A stretch of DNA of 64,000 nt from Cyclina sinensis (GCA_012932295.1 JAAONU010000123.1:2356001-2420000), one strand, 5' to 3'. Shown: positions 1-13,400, numbered from the stretch's first letter. A program made the numbers and translations. The notes: a model not told the origin generated them from the letters alone.

Positions 1-2430
1 AATTGCAAAGTACTAGAATAATGCTTGGAAGTTCAATTACATTGTCTGTTTATACAGTAGCCGCACATAGGCGTTGCCTGGAATAAAATGCCTTTGTAAC
101 AAGCCTGCTTTGGTTTCTTGTGACATTTCACTATAACTCATGATATTCTTCTTCTGCTAATGATGGTCTACATTACAGCTTGCAGGTAAATCTATATAAG
201 ATATATCTATTATATAACAGTGGTATGATAACAACATGTGACAAAGATAAAACGCACGATTTCAGAGCTTACGTTGCTTTGAGGACACCATACCATAATG
301 TCAAACATATACAGTAATTTTCGATTCAGTCCAAGTCGGATATAAGCAACAGAATCATACTTAAAAATTCAACATTTAAATACTTTATTCTAAAGGCACA
401 CATCCTGAAATTAACCCATGATATATTGCGCAATATATTGCATTTGTACTTGTTTTGCTTATTCTGTATAAAATATAAAAACAATGGTAAAGTGAAGTTG
501 AATATATGTTCAAAAATGTTTTCTTAGGGCACATAGAACCTAAGAAAGTGCTCATTTATTATAAATGGTTATCACACCGAAAACCATACAAATAATTTTC
601 AGTTTACCTACAGTACTTCTAATTTTTGACAGACATGTTGTCACCAGGGTATGCTTGATTCAAAATAATTCAGTTTTATATGAATTCGAAGGAAATGGAA
701 TCCTCCAAATTTTTTAATAAATCACAAACTCGGACAAAAAAAAGCAGAAAAGTTTCTCATTCTAAAAATAGTTCTTTGAGATTTACCTTGCATAACACGG
801 CTTCGTATCTAGGATGTAACTTGTAACAGAAAACACAATATGTGAACCTACCCAGGTACAAGTTCAACAAAGGTTGCTTTCATGTTGGAAACAAGATAGT
901 GCTGTTGGTCGAATAATAAAAGCAACTGTTGAAAAGGATACAAAGTTTTCATCTCCATTCAAAAAGTGATGACAGGTCTTTATACAGGCTTTTGTTGAAT
1001 GTATAAAAGTAATTATACGCTCCTCAGAGAGTCGGGAATAGGTGTACACTAGTTGAACAACGGGGGCTTCTCACTTACTTTTAAGTAAGTTGGCTTCGTA
1101 CTTTTAATAGAAAGCCGACAAAGGCGATGCGCGAAAAGTTGTTATTATGGAAACAATATAGGAGTTCGCCTGTATTGCGGTTGAATGAAGGGTGGGAATG
1201 GAATTATAAAGGTTGGGAAAGCTTGTAACATATAAGATTCTTCCTACACAGATCTTTGCATTGTATAGTTGATAAAGTATACCAAATGACGTAGTTTAGT
1301 GTAATTTGTTACATCAAGAAGGAGCAAAAAGGAAGGTTAAAGAGGGTTAAATACATATTTTCAATCAAAGCGCATGAGGCACTGTTCAATGAATACAGTG
1401 TTTTATGTGCCTCCTCTCAAACATTTTGAGCACCGAAGAAGGTTAAGAAAGCTCACATACTAATTGTTTCAACGAGCATTATCAAACTTCAAGATACGGT
1501 ACGATATAACAAAATAAGTGCGGGATAGCTCTGTTAAGCATCATATGTTTTGGGCATATTATAAGAAATTTGATTGAAACACCGTTCAAAATATGATTTA
1601 TAAAAGTAATTTATTTATTTCGAAGCAGTCATACGTAAACGAGACTTTTAAGACTGGACGAATGTATAATCAAAACACTGAAAGTACTGATAGGGTTTAG
1701 AAGAGTTCAACAGTTGTCACATTGTCGGCCGACTGTCTGTAGTAATGCAAATCTAAATCAAGAATAGGTAGCCACGTCCAGTCTCGTATTATGTATATAT
1801 GAGCACGTGGGCGATTTTCATATTTGCACGACTTGTAAAATGATCAAGAATTAGTAAGTTTACTCACGCAATCGTTTTGACTTCTTAAACTTTACAATTC
1901 TGTCAGTCATTATCGTTTTTTAATTGTGATCTGAACCAGAAACACACATTTTACTTCCAATGTTTCTTTTTCATGAATAGTTGCCAGTCGTCATTTGTGC
2001 TTTTTTATTACCTCCCCTAAAATTTGTCGTCATTTCTATGAACAAAAGTTTTATTCGGCTAAACATATAAATGCTCATAGCCATATCAAACAAACATATA
2101 TTCAAGTGGTCATGGCAACAATGTTACACAGACATAATAAAGAATTTAACAATTAACAATAATTAATGAGTGTGAGAAGAGTAAGAAACATGATTATATA
2201 TATTAAGTGCCCTAAATTTTGTTAAAGAAGATTTAGTTTTACTGGTAACTAATCAAACACACAGTTAAGCTGGTATAAGTTCTAAACGTTAAATACATAT
2301 TCGTTCAAAACAAAGCAGATTTGCGTAATTCGGTTGCTTAGTAAATATATTTTGCTAATCTACGAATTAAACTTGCATTACTTGCATTTAGCAAAGTACA
2401 AAATTAACGTTTAGAAGGCCAACGGCAATA
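1..2430. other. No gene seen; AT-rich unique-looking DNA
   Basis: I found no convincing coding exon, RNA gene or long repeat here on either strand. Only short palindromes are visible, for example ATATATTGCGCAATATAT near 420-440 and ACTTACTTTTAAGTAAGT near 1074-1091. Short open frames such as the one at 864-1049 (minus) have no recognisable domain and no splice support. Confidence 0.6.
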
Positions 2431-2439
2431 ATATTTAGG

Positions 2440-4315
2440 TAAACACGTTTTCCTTAAATCAATATAAAATGGACATACTAGAACAAAATGATACGCATCC
2501 TCAATCATGTTTATATTACATAAGTTTCATTTTCTATTATCTTTAATAATATTCTTAAATCTACCCTATTCAACTGCTAGTTTATGTGCCGAACATCTCA
2601 GTCTACAAAGAGCATGTCTATACTTATCAATACAGACGATGTCCAAGTATTTTTCAAAATTAAAAGAGGTCTTTATATTTCCGTATGTACATCGATTAGA
2701 TGATGTATTAAGTACTGGATACCAATCTTGCATATGTTGATTATATAATCGTTCAATAACTTTATCTAACTGTATTTTAGTAACTGTCATATTAACCCTA
2801 TAGATAACTAAAACCAAGATTAGACAGCAATTCCTTAACTTTTGTAAACCAAGAATCATGAATATTAAACAAACAACAATGGTTAAAGCATTTGGACATT
2901 AATTCATCCTTAGTATTGACTATTTTATACCAATAATTTAAAATTCGTTCCTTGGGAGTAATACTCAAGGGAACTTTACCAACTTCACCATAAACAGTAG
3001 CATTTGCTGTTTGCGGTCTAACACCCAGTACTTGTTTTAGAAATTTTAAATAAACGCTGTCAATATCTGGAACTGGATGGAATTCCATACTTCACAACCG
3101 TATGTCAAAATAGGTTCAATCATAGAGTCAAGCAATTTAAGTTTCTTAAACTTAAAGGTATATTTTCAAATAACGTATTTAAAGAAAACATCGCCCGCAT
3201 GATTTGTTCAGAAATCGCTTTTTGTGCAATGCTGAACTCTCCATTAGAAGATAACATAACGCCTAAATAGCATTTTGTTTTAACAATTTCAATTTTTTCA
3301 TTATTATAATAAACATTTACATTTTCCATACGAGTACCTTTTTTACACACCATAGCTACAGTCTTTTTAGTATTAACGGTGATTTTCCATTTACAACAAA
3401 AATTGTGAAATTTGTCTAACAGTAACTGGAGCCCCTGCAAAGATTTGGAAAACAAAACTGTATCGTCAGCGAAAAACAACATGAATATTTGGAATTCTTC
3501 AAATTTAACAAAACTATCTGTGTTAAATTTCAACTGTTTTTCCATATCATTAATGAATAATATGAATAATAACGGTGATAGCGTTTCGCCTTGTTTAACA
3601 CCAACATTACTATCAAATGAATCTGTTAGAGTTCCGCCAGCTTTAACACAATCCTTAACATTTTCATACATTGCCCTAAGCATATTTACAAATTTTAAAG
3701 AAAGGTTGTATTGAGAAAATAGCTTAAACCATATTCCATTTCTGTAAACCATATCAATAGCCTTTTAAAATCAATATATGAACATTAAAGTTTCTGTTTA
3801 TCATACTCAATGAGTTTATTATTAATTCTTTGAAGAACAAATATACAATCAACAGTTCTTCTCCTAAATTCAAATTGTAAGCTTGACAAATGTTCAATAG
3901 TACAATATATTTTCTAGCCCTAGTATAAAGTAACAGTGCAAATATTTTTGAAAATACATGTACACTTGTCAACATAATCCTCCTGTGATTATCAACATCG
4001 CTTACATTGCCCTTTTCTGGTACAGTGTCTACACTTAGTCCACGGCTGTGGATAAACACCACTGCTATAAATATAATTGAACAATTTACACAAAATTGGT
4101 GCCAACTGTTCTTTACTATCTATAAAAATATCAATCATCACCCGGGCTCTTTTGGCGTTTTAATCGAGTAATAGCCTTAATTATTTCATCTTCGCAAAAA
4201 CTGTCATCTAAAACATTGATATTATTATCATACAGAATATCACTATTCAAGATATCTTCGAAATAGTCGTCTTTAAAAATAGTATCACTGCAAAATAGTT
4301 TTTTTTAGAATGAGC
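2440..4315 (-). pseudogene. Decayed LINE (non-LTR retrotransposon) reverse transcriptase
   Basis: Read on the minus strand from about 4315 down to 2440, the DNA translates in shifting frames into consecutive parts of a non-LTR retrotransposon reverse transcriptase. Near 4145-4300 there is an ED-EIIKAITRLKRQKSPG segment, matching the pre-RT block that ends in K-SPG. At 3950-4060 there is EKGNVSDVDNHRRIMLTS, like the K-G-nnnn-NYRGI-LTS block. At 3120-3752 the frame has GVKQGETLSPLLFILFINDM, then the catalytic FADDTVLFS and a K-CYLGVMLSS thumb-like block. Two shorter frames (2798-3088 and 2566-2859) continue the C-terminal region, including LGVRPQTANATVYGE. At least three frame changes and internal stops show the copy is dead. 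The LINE clade and exact ends cannot be set by eye, and no endonuclease domain or poly(A) tail was identified. Confidence 0.85.
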
Positions 4316-5825
4316 AAAAAACCATCAGCTGATATTTGTGGTCCCCTATTTACACCAATAACACATACACGCGCCGACATACATGGACTAAAGAACTTAT
4401 TCGCATCCTAAAGTATTGTCGGTAGTCAATTATGTTAATTTGAATACCGCTTACCAGATTGTTTAATTATCAGTCCATCTGTTTGTTGTCCACTCTCAAG
4501 CCGCAGTATTTGTCAAAACCGGTGCAAGTTGTCAAAGATGTCAGTAAAAATGTCTTGCCCGTTTGATAAAAAAATAACGTCATTGTCAAACAGGTAAAAC
4601 TCTTACCAACTAAATACGATCATCAGTAAATATTTAAACATAAAATTTCAGAAAATAAATGACTATCATTTTGATAGGCGTCGGTCGGTATATGTTTAAA
4701 ATTCAAAATGTCTGTTGTCGGGGCCATTCTTGTTCCCGTCGGCAGTATATTAAGAGGTTTGTTTCAAAAGTGTTGTATTATTTCCGTATTAGTTGTTTTC
4801 TACACAAGAGCCTGCAATATAAATGATGCAAGCGTAAAGACATAATAAAGTTTCGGTTACATTTAACTTGTCCTCAACACGTCGCACCATATCCTGAGAA
4901 AAAAAGAAAACAGGTTGTGGTCTGGCTAGAACGTGTCAATTTGGCGTGATAATGTATACAATGCGATCCTAGTATGCTCATTAACAGTTCTTGCTACGTT
5001 CATCTTGTCTACGTTCAATCCTTCTGTATAGTCCGACGGTCAGGTAAAATGGACTGTTCATCTTACAGGGACATATTTTAAACCATCCAAACTCGTCTGT
5101 ATACAGCCTAAACTTGTTTCTTGAACAATTCTACTTCACTCTTTTTTACATCTCGAAATACTAGATCGTAGCTCAACCATCTTGTTCACTGATGGATTAA
5201 CTCGTTCTCCGCGTCGTAATCTCGTCCCTAGTACGATAATCAAGTTCTAACTCTCACTCCCGTTTGCCACTCCAAGCTGTGATCATGTCTCCAAGGAAGA
5301 TTAAAGCCAGATGGACGAGGCATGTTAAAGCAACCATTACCCTCAGATTCCCCCAGCTTCTTCTCAATTGAAGCCCGTTCAGACTGGGTCCCAACAGACT
5401 AGTTCCTCATCTGCAACCAACTCATTGTATTATTTCTATGCATCCCATTAAATTGCATACAACTAACATTAAACATTTTAAGAGCTGCAATGTTCTTAGC
5501 AATTTTTACTAAAATCTTAGTCATAATCTAGTGACCGATTGATAAATCAGTGAGGAAATGTTGAGCAGGCTCAACGTTCTTAAGCAATATTCCCAACTAA
5601 TCTGAGCTTGTCTTCGAAGTTCCAAAACCAACCGTAAAATGTTGATACTACGTCAACTTTGTTTGGAAACAGTTTGAGCCTGTTTTGGTACATTGAACGT
5701 TATGAGAACAACTTCGGTGTAATAGAGGTATAAGGTTTGTTCACTTTTCCTTCTTTTTGTACCAATATACGAAACTAGTTATTATTTGTCGGGCATTTTT
5801 ATGATAACAATATCAAATATATTAT
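4316..5825. other. No supported gene
   Basis: No exon with clear coding character or splice sites was found. A short plus-strand stretch near 5330-5450 reads as a Ser/Gln/Pro-rich peptide (PPASSQLKPVQTGSQQ) with stops just upstream. It could be decayed coding DNA of a mobile element, but I cannot assign it. Confidence 0.4.
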
Positions 5826-5835
5826 TCTTAAACAC

Positions 5836-5918
5836 GAAGAGAGAGAGAGAGAGACAGAGAATAAATACGCAAATATAACCATAGAGAGAGAGGGGGAATA
5901 AACACGCAAATATCACCT
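5836..5918. repeat. (GA)n-containing short tandem duplication
   Basis: A GA-rich run is followed by GAATAAATACGCAAATATAAC, then a second GA-rich run followed by GAATAAACACGCAAATATCAC. The unit of roughly 45 bp is present twice, the second copy slightly diverged. Confidence 0.7.
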
Positions 5919-6224
5919 TACCACATCTGGACGTAGATTATTTAAATGGAAAACTGCCTTTCGTCCTGGATGACTGTCGACCTGAATCGTGTAGGCTCCG
6001 CTCCGATTGACTTCTTGTGTTCACACACAGATTTAAAAAATGAAGATGCAATAAAAACATACTCTCATAAATCACACCACTACGTATATGCTCAGTTATT
6101 CTAAGGAACCATTACACTCTCAAAAAAAATTTAACCAAAACGCTAACCGAATTTTTTAAACGCATGCCATCGGCAAAAGGTATAAGTCTGACTTTACTTT
6201 AACTAAACTCTTTATGTATTGTTC

Positions 6225-6500
6225 ACCTTACTTTTGTTTTCAGAAGTACCATACAACCTAGTTGGAGTTTTGAGCCTCGGTCACCTTCCTCTATATTTCT
6301 CCTCCTTTTCTTTTTTTCTTGGCTCAAGTGGTCGAGATGAACCAAGAGGCATCGCCACTGGCTGCTTTCGCCTCCCCCTGCCCTCTTTTCCTGAGTGTTT
6401 ACCTCTACTACTTTTATCTCATCGTCTTTAATCTGTGGGACTTGAGGTAGAGCTTAAACTTGTTCAGCATCTTTTTCAGTCTCAACGTTTTCTGTTTATA
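6225..6500 (-). pseudogene. Possible decayed coding fragment, charged, unknown
   Basis: On the minus strand from about 6500 the sequence reads ENVETEKDAEQV, a stop, then PQVPQIKDDEIKVVEVNTQEKR and a Gly/Ser segment. After a frame change it reads AMPLGSSRPLEPRKKRKGG. The alternating acidic and basic composition and the near-continuous frame look like real protein sequence, but an internal TAA and a frame shift break it. No domain is recognised. It could be a pseudogenised exon, a retrocopy, or chance. Confidence 0.25.
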
Positions 6501-6584
6501 AAGAGTTTTTTTCACTGTAATGTATACTAACGCACTTGTGCTAGGATGAGTGGTTCCAGTGCTTCTAACTAACACTTGGGGTGA

Positions 6585-6600
6585 GGGTGGGGGGGGGGGG
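6585..6600. repeat. Poly(G) tract
   Basis: A G homopolymer of about 12 follows a GGGTGAGGGTG run. It marks a GT-rich low-complexity spot between unannotated stretches. Confidence 0.8.
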
Positions 6601-6829
6601 TTACAGACAGCATTTTAATTTCGACTTTCTAGAAAAACTGGCACGAATTTCTTAGTTGTTGATTTTAAGATTTAAGATTTTGACTTTATTTCTGGGATAT
6701 ATATATTTCTGTTAAAACAGATAAAATAAAACATAACAATCAAACAATTAAAAAATGCACTGCCAGAAAATACTTCGCCATTACGAAAAAAAAACTTTCG
6801 TTTTCAGTATCTTTGAGTTTTCAAAATTT

Positions 6830-7160
6830 TCTATTTCAGTAACCAATTTCAACAAAAAAATTCAAGTTGTAGTAGGGCAAAACTCCAAAAACAGCTTTCA
6901 GAGTAATGCCCCTTGTCTTACAACTGTGCCCTGTCACAATAAGTTTCATGTTGATACCTTTGATAGATTTGAAATCATTCCACTTAATAACAAATTGTGA
7001 AAAACATTCTAAGTTAAGAGGGCTTAACTCCAAAAATTTATTCGAGAATAATGCCCATTGTCTTACAACTGCACCTTTTCATTATAAGCAAGTATTCCAA
7101 GTTTTGTGATAATACCTTTAAGTGTTTCAGTATCGAGCTACATCAAAGTTTTTGCACAAC
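6830..7160. repeat. Two-copy tandem-core repeat, ~144-bp unit
   Basis: Two consecutive units share GGGC..AACTCCAAAAA, AGTAATGCCC and TTGTCTTACAACTG at a spacing near 144 bp (about 6877 and 7021). The flank ends in ACGAAGACGACC-like DNA. The unit length and GTGATAATACCTTT-type motif match the style of tandem-core elements elsewhere in the window, though the sequence differs. Confidence 0.65.
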
Positions 7161-10060
7161 AACGAAGACGACCTAGCGATCGATCATAATACCATGGTGA
7201 TCTCTATTAAACTGAAATACTTGACAATTGCTTATATCCAAATCAAGAGCAACACAGAAATCAAATATATATATTTTTTTCTAATGTAAGTGAACTGTTC
7301 ATAAAAAGTAACAAATTCATGTGAACAAATAATTAAGATGTGAAAACAGTAGATAGATAACCTGAAATGTATAAAAAGTAATGATGCAAATATATATTGC
7401 GGTCTCAAATGCAATTATACTGACAAAACAGAAACTAATTTCTTGACTCCATGACCAAGTTCAAAATATTCAGACTGAGTGCTGTTTTACTAGATGTAAT
7501 CTGGATATCAATCTACTCAGATTTGTTCTAAACCTACTTAATGACTATGTAGAATAACCTCTTGTGACAAGTTTATAATGTAACACATACATCCTACCTT
7601 ACATGAAGTAAACTGACATTAAGGGTCCTTTTCTATCAGATACTTTAAAAAAAACTTTTTTTAAGGTATTAATAGTTTCAGACTGGATATTAATCTTTTG
7701 TATAAGAAATGTGGCCTGAAATTAAATTAAGACAAAACATGGCTATGATGAAACCCAAAACGTTTTCATTGAAATGTTTTAATCCTTACATTCTTTATGA
7801 CCAAGATATTTGGTAATATGTGCTTATCAGTAATCAGCTGAAGGTGTTTCAAGAAAAGCATCAAAATATATACATTATTATATACATTATATACAAGTAA
7901 AAGGTTATAAAAATGTAGGGATTGGAACGAATACTGAAATCAATATTCGAATATTTGGTTTGCCATATTGGAATATATTCGAATATTCCATTTTTTGATG
8001 TTTCATCATTTATCCAAATTTCGGTATCCGAATTTAGGTACCGTTTAACTGTTTTCGTTCAGACTAATGTGCTTTGGGAAAATGCTGTGTATAATCAAAA
8101 AATGGCTTGTTTAATGGAAGCCTCGAAGACTTTTTGTGAATGGTATAAACACGATATATTCCGTTCTTTAAAACGTGAATTATCGTCATAAATATGGACA
8201 GTTGGATAATATTTATAGCAAGAGTTGTTTTCTTTTCGGTCAACCCAAGATTCGGGAAAACAGATAAATATATTGACATTGATAATTTAATCAGCAGTAA
8301 ACTAAAGGCAAGGATGTTAAAAATATTTTAAGCACATTTGTTAGAGATAAATATTTGAATTATTCTGACTGATTTGGCAACAAAACAAAAAAGTATTAAC
8401 AACAGAGTCAAAAGCGTGATTACATAATCTCATTAACACGCATTCGGAATACATCACTGATTAGCAAACGGCCGAGAAGTTGCGATAGTTACAATGCATA
8501 GTAAGTTTTATGAATGGAACTTGTGCAAATGAATACTAAATTAATAACTAGTTAGTTTTACAGTTTGATTTGCCAAAAAATTGAAATTATACCTCATGCT
8601 TTCAAAATCAACAGAATTCTGCAATATCAAAGCACTTTTATCAAAACTGCAATGAAAACTCATACAACCTGTGGTTCTATTTTTCGACGTGGATGTATGG
8701 ATAAGAGGCAGTTATGTGATTGTAACTACAAAATCTGGTGTGCAGCTTTAGAAGCTTTCGCTTCTTAAAAGGAAATATTATTTCGTAATTTAGATTTTTT
8801 TAAATGAGTAAGTACAAAAATTTATTTCGTAATAACGAAATAAAATAAATGGGTCAACTAAAAGATGAAATCTAAGGGCTTCTGTACTAATACGATAAAG
8901 TAGTGGAAAAGCAATTCCGACGACCGCAGACATTTTATTTGTATAACTGCGACCATCATGTTTCTAGGTAAAACTTTCCATACTCTCCGCCGCCTCCTAG
9001 AGAAAAGCAGATTTTTTTAAAGTTTAACCTGAATTCGAAAGACGAAAAATCTGTAATAAGAAATCTTCTAGAACAACTGGCCTTGTCAATTGTAACACTC
9101 ATATGCTACTTGATTAACTTAGATATAACTGCGCGGTACTTTTAAATTCGCTTCAGTGGAAAATTCCTAGTCGAGGGTTGAAGGTTCAAGAACTGCTACC
9201 AAACTATTTAAAACCCAAACAGCTAACAAATATGTGTTATCCTGCTAAGACCGTTAGGTTAACTGTTTACATAATTACCCTGTACCAACTGATATGGCGT
9301 TTGAGGATAATCCTACATTTCTTTTATATCAAACGCTCACAGAGATTTAATTAGCAGTTGCCGATATTTGGCGCCATTTGTACATACAACCTATGTCTTC
9401 TACAGAAAGCCATCTTAAAACGAAAAACTGTAGAATTTCGGCTCAAAATTAATAAGTTCAGTTAAGTATAAACTTTTATCATTAACCATCCAGTACGTTT
9501 ACAGCCACAAAAATTATATACAGGTCAAAAGTCATACAGATAGGAATTCTAGAATTCTTTCTTCAGCTTGGCATTTAATCTTGAAATTGCAAGAGTTCTT
9601 CCGACAAGATCAAGTTGATAATATCTCATTCAATATCATTACTTTAATGGCAAACTGTTATGTAGTTTATAAAGTACCAGCTTTGTGACAGTGTGTTATC
9701 AAGAGAGATAAAGACAAAAGAATTCAAATTCAAAAAAATATATATTTTATTTCAACACAATATTAACAGAATAGTTTATCACAATCTTTAAGCTTTTATA
9801 AGTCATTTTAAAACATACTTACTATAATATTTTTCTTATTTGTCTTTGTATGTACAATATATTGCACATATGTTAATTCATGATTAACAATAAAAACATG
9901 TGAATAACAATTCAAATATAAACTCTCATACAAAACAGACTTTAACGTTACAAAACTGTTACTGACTGTGTAACATAAACAGAAAAGAAATTAATCTGTG
10001 ATTATCCGATCTTTTTGAGTATATTTATTGTCTAGTAACAGCTACCCATATGGAAAAAAA
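7160..10060. other. No supported gene
   Basis: AT-rich DNA. Around 7920-8000 there is a cluster of ATTCGAATA-type palindromic words. A plus-strand frame at 7922-8191 and another at 8565-8768 remain open for 60-90 codons but show no recognisable domain, signal or splice support. I do not call genes here. Confidence 0.5.
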
Positions 10061-10224
10061 CTTCTCAAGAGTAGAGTTATTTTATGTTGTGAATGATAGT
10101 GCAAGATACAAGAAGTATCCCTGGCAGAGATGCTCCTGGTTTTGTTACATGCTTACTTTACAGAACCAATATATGGGACCTTAGTATTACACCTCAGCCA
10201 AAAGGATATTAGTACTATGAGTAA

Positions 10225-10620
10225 AGAATCAAAATCATATGCCAAACTTTGAAAAATCATATGACTGTTGAAAAGATTGGCCCCAGGAGATCGGACTCAC
10301 AATACTTGGATTACAAGTTCTGTGTGTTACAAATGGACCACTGTGCCAGACCTGAAGTGTGATAAGCAGAGGTTTCTCATAAAATATCAGGGCTAGCTCT
10401 GGGTCAAAATTTGCTTGAGCCAAATATATTTTCGACGCGGAAAAGGGGGTGGGTGCGGGAGGGGGGTACCCCTCCCGCGTCGAATTTTTTTTTGAATTTT
10501 CATTGGTAAATGGTGCTCTCTGAGGCACTTTGAACCATTATGCTCTTTGATTATTAGACGAGTAAAATGACTCAGATTAAAACAATTGGTGTTTTTTCTA
10601 CTAAAAAATAAGCACAAATC
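10225..10620 (-). repeat. Probable interspersed repeat fragment with GC-rich hairpin
   Basis: Two minus-strand frames overlap a GC-rich core at 10432-10486. There GGGTGCGGGAGGGGGGTACC and CCCTCCCGCGTCGAA give a self-complementary hairpin in AT-rich surroundings. The sharp change in composition and the palindromic core suggest part of an interspersed element. Family not recognised. Confidence 0.35.
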
Positions 10621-11239
10621 AATATAAATAAAATAATTTATTTATCATAATATTTTTATGCACTGTAACAAATCAAAGTACATGATATTTACATATGATA
10701 CAAGCTAATGCAGAGCCACAAGAATTGAGGGTCATATGTTAACCAAGAATTGCCATTTTTCCAAGTATCTAAAAAATTTCTAGCTGTGTTTGATTTCATT
10801 TTTTAAGAGTTGAAGTTGAACTGTCTAAATCAAGATTACGTTTTGGTGCCATTTTTGATTTTTTGCATAAATTTATTTTATGCCTATCTGATTAGCCTCC
10901 GTAAAAATTCAGTATATACCTTTGTACATTTGCTCAAAAATACCTTTCATAATTACCTTTACTGACAATGAAAATTAAAAGAAACGTATCGAAAACGTGT
11001 GAAAGAATTTATTCCAGTTGCTACCAAATATTTCCACTCAATCCCATCAACCGCATTATTTATCCTTTAAAAGGGTAAGTGCCGACGATGATCACTTGAT
11101 TGAGCCGCTGTTTGTAAAACAATCATCCGTGATTATTGACTATGATCGAGCTAATTGGTTCACGAACAACTTGACACATATTTAATCTGTTTATTGCCAC
11201 AAACTGACACATGCATATTACCGGATATTACAACACCTG

Positions 11240-11535
11240 GACTGCGTCTATTGATTTATTACTAGTTTACCGTTATTGATGTCGGAAAACCAGTCAACCG
11301 CCTCGATCTGAGCTAAACATTCTAATTTTTTGACTCGGGGATTTCCCAAAATGTCGGAAGTCATACTTATAGCGTGTTTTCGCCAATCTTGATTTTTTTG
11401 AGCCAATTTTTGCAATTTGGAGCCATTGGCACTGTTGGCGAACGCCAGCGCGAGCCCTGAATATGTCAATACGGCTGACTATGGAATGCCTCAACTGTCT
11501 TACATCGATCACTTTTTCTATGTAATTTAACATTT
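11240..11535 (-). other. Open minus-strand stretch, unassigned
   Basis: A frame of about 70 codons reads with ordinary amino-acid composition (for example LAQKNQDWRKHAISMTSDIL, then AQIEAVDWFSDINNGKL). It has no identifiable domain, no obvious splice partner and a second overlapping frame of similar length. It may be a fragment of a mobile-element protein or a chance frame. Confidence 0.2.
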
Positions 11536-11739
11536 AATTTTGTATTATGTAGATAACTTATTATGTTGTTTAACTCTTATTTATATTATGTGCATGCTTT
11601 ATATATAAATATATACTTTGTTGACTATACTTTAATATATCTTGAGCATTTTTTATATCATTTACACTCTTTATCATATGGTATGCATTCCTCATTGAAG
11701 TGTGTTCAGTCTTAATTAATTTATTTGCAATCTTTAAAA

Positions 11740-12495
11740 TGTTATGTCAGGTATAATTTATATCTTGTGCATTCTTTTTCGATTTTTATTTTGTCAGCTA
11801 TTATTTATATTAAGTGCATATTTTATTATTCTATGTCAGCTATCGGTTATATACTGTGCATACTTTATTACATCATGTCAGCTATCACTTAAATTTTTTC
11901 GCATTCTTTATTTTATCATGTCAGCTATCAGTTAAATTACGTGCATTCTTTATTATATCTATACCATGTCAGCTATCAGATATATTATACGCAGCCTTCA
12001 TTATATCATGTCAGCTGAGCTATCAGTTATATTATGTGCATTCTTTATTATATCATGTCAGCAATCAGTTATATAATGTGCATTCTTTTTTATATCATGT
12101 CAGCCATCAGTTATATTATGTGCATTCTTTATTTTATCAGGTCAGCTATCAGTTATATTATGTACATTCTTTATTATATCTTTAATATGTCAGCTATCTG
12201 TTATATCATTGGCATTCATTATTATATTATATCAGTTGAGCTATCAGATATATTATGTGCATACTTTATTATATCTATATCATGTCAGCTATCTGTAATA
12301 TCAATGGCATTCTTTATTATTATATGTTAACTGAGCTATCAGTTATGTTACGTGCATACTTTATTATATCATGACAGCTATCAGTTATATTTTTTCGCAT
12401 TCTTTATTATATTAGGTCAGCTATCAGTTATATTATGTGCATTCTTTATCATATTTATTTTATGACAGCTATCAGTTATATTGTGATGCTTTAAG
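11740..12495. repeat. Minisatellite, 42-48 bp unit, about 17 copies
   Basis: The words GTCAGCTATCAGTTATATTA and GTGCATTCTTTATTATATCA recur at 11742, 11793, 11835, 11877, 11920, 11969, 12010, 12057, 12100, 12141, 12188 and onward to about 12464. Some units carry an extra GAGCTGA-like insertion, which explains the 42-48 bp spacing. A more decayed zone begins near 11580. Long open frames rich in Ile/Tyr/Leu across the array are by-products of the repeat. Confidence 0.9.
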
Positions 12496-12599
12496 GTCAA
12501 AGTCAGAAACATACCTTTCTGTGTTGAAACATTGATTTACGTATATAAGTGGAAAGGCAATGAACTTAAACCAAAAATTAAACCAAATCACATGTTATA

Positions 12600-12960
12600 C
12601 ACCAGTCAACTGTAACTCTGGCCTCCCCATCCTTGGAAAATAGTGTGGATTTTGTCTTTTGGATAATCAAACCCCTGGTAAAGGGCCCGCCCTGCAGGGG
12701 CAGTCAGATAGAAAAATCCCCCATCAAATGCCCTCGCCCTGCAAGTTAGACTTTGTCCCCTGCTATTTTGGCACAACCCCCTCCCCTACCCAAAAAAAAA
12801 CAAAAACAAAAAAACAAGGCAATGACCCAACAGTGTGGGGAAAGATGGAAGGAAAAAATGGCTAAATTTCCCCACACTTCTATGCAGGTGGGTGGGGGGT
12901 CAGGGTTACAAATGAATGGTGCATTATTACACTGTTTGCTTCTTATTTCACGGGACTAAA
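12600..12960. repeat. Probable interspersed repeat fragment, C/A-rich
   Basis: A GC-richer block has CCCGCCCTGCAGGGGCAGTC, an A-rich CAAAAAAAAACAAAAAC tract at 12789-12815 and GGTGGGTGGGGGGTCAGG near its end. Composition differs sharply from both flanks and no coding signal is seen. It is probably an old interspersed element of a family I cannot name. Confidence 0.35.
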
Positions 12961-13174
12961 CAACTTTTCCATTTCTTTAAATAAACAATATCTTCATTCA
13001 TGTATATTTTCACAAAATTTTACATTTGCAAGTCCATGTTATGCATTAAGAGTTCAAAAACAAATGCAGGGTCAATATTTGAAATGCATCATGCTGGTAA
13101 ACAATGCATGTGACTTTCTTCTAAAGTCATGGGAGTTAAATCTAACCTCAGGGTTAAAAACACACAAGATAAAA

Positions 13175-13400
13175 CAGAGTATACATAACATAATAATTGC
13201 TCATGCTATAATAAATGGTCTACATAATATAACAAAGAGTTTCTGTGATATATTAATAAATGCACATGGAATTACAAATGGTCTACATAACATAAAAAAG
13301 AATGCACATAGAATAATGAATGTACATTATGTACATAACATGATAAAAAATGGACACAACTTAATAAGTTATCTAAATAATAAAAAGAAAATCTTACACT
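13175..13400. repeat. Short degenerate tandem repeat, complement-like to the 11.7-12.5 kb minisatellite
   Basis: Words such as GGTCTACATAACATAA, AAGAATGCACATAGAATAA and TACATAACATGATAAAAAATG recur. Their reverse complements (GTGCATTCTT, TATCATGT) resemble the unit of the 11.7-12.5 kb array, so this may be a decayed inverted copy. The similarity is visible but weak. Confidence 0.5.

Noticed and set aside
3412..3714. Plus-strand 100-codon gene
   Set aside because: It is the antisense shadow of the LINE reverse transcriptase on the minus strand.
11744..12330. Ile/Tyr/Leu-rich membrane protein genes
   Set aside because: Frames coincide exactly with the 42-48 bp minisatellite and repeat the same short peptide.
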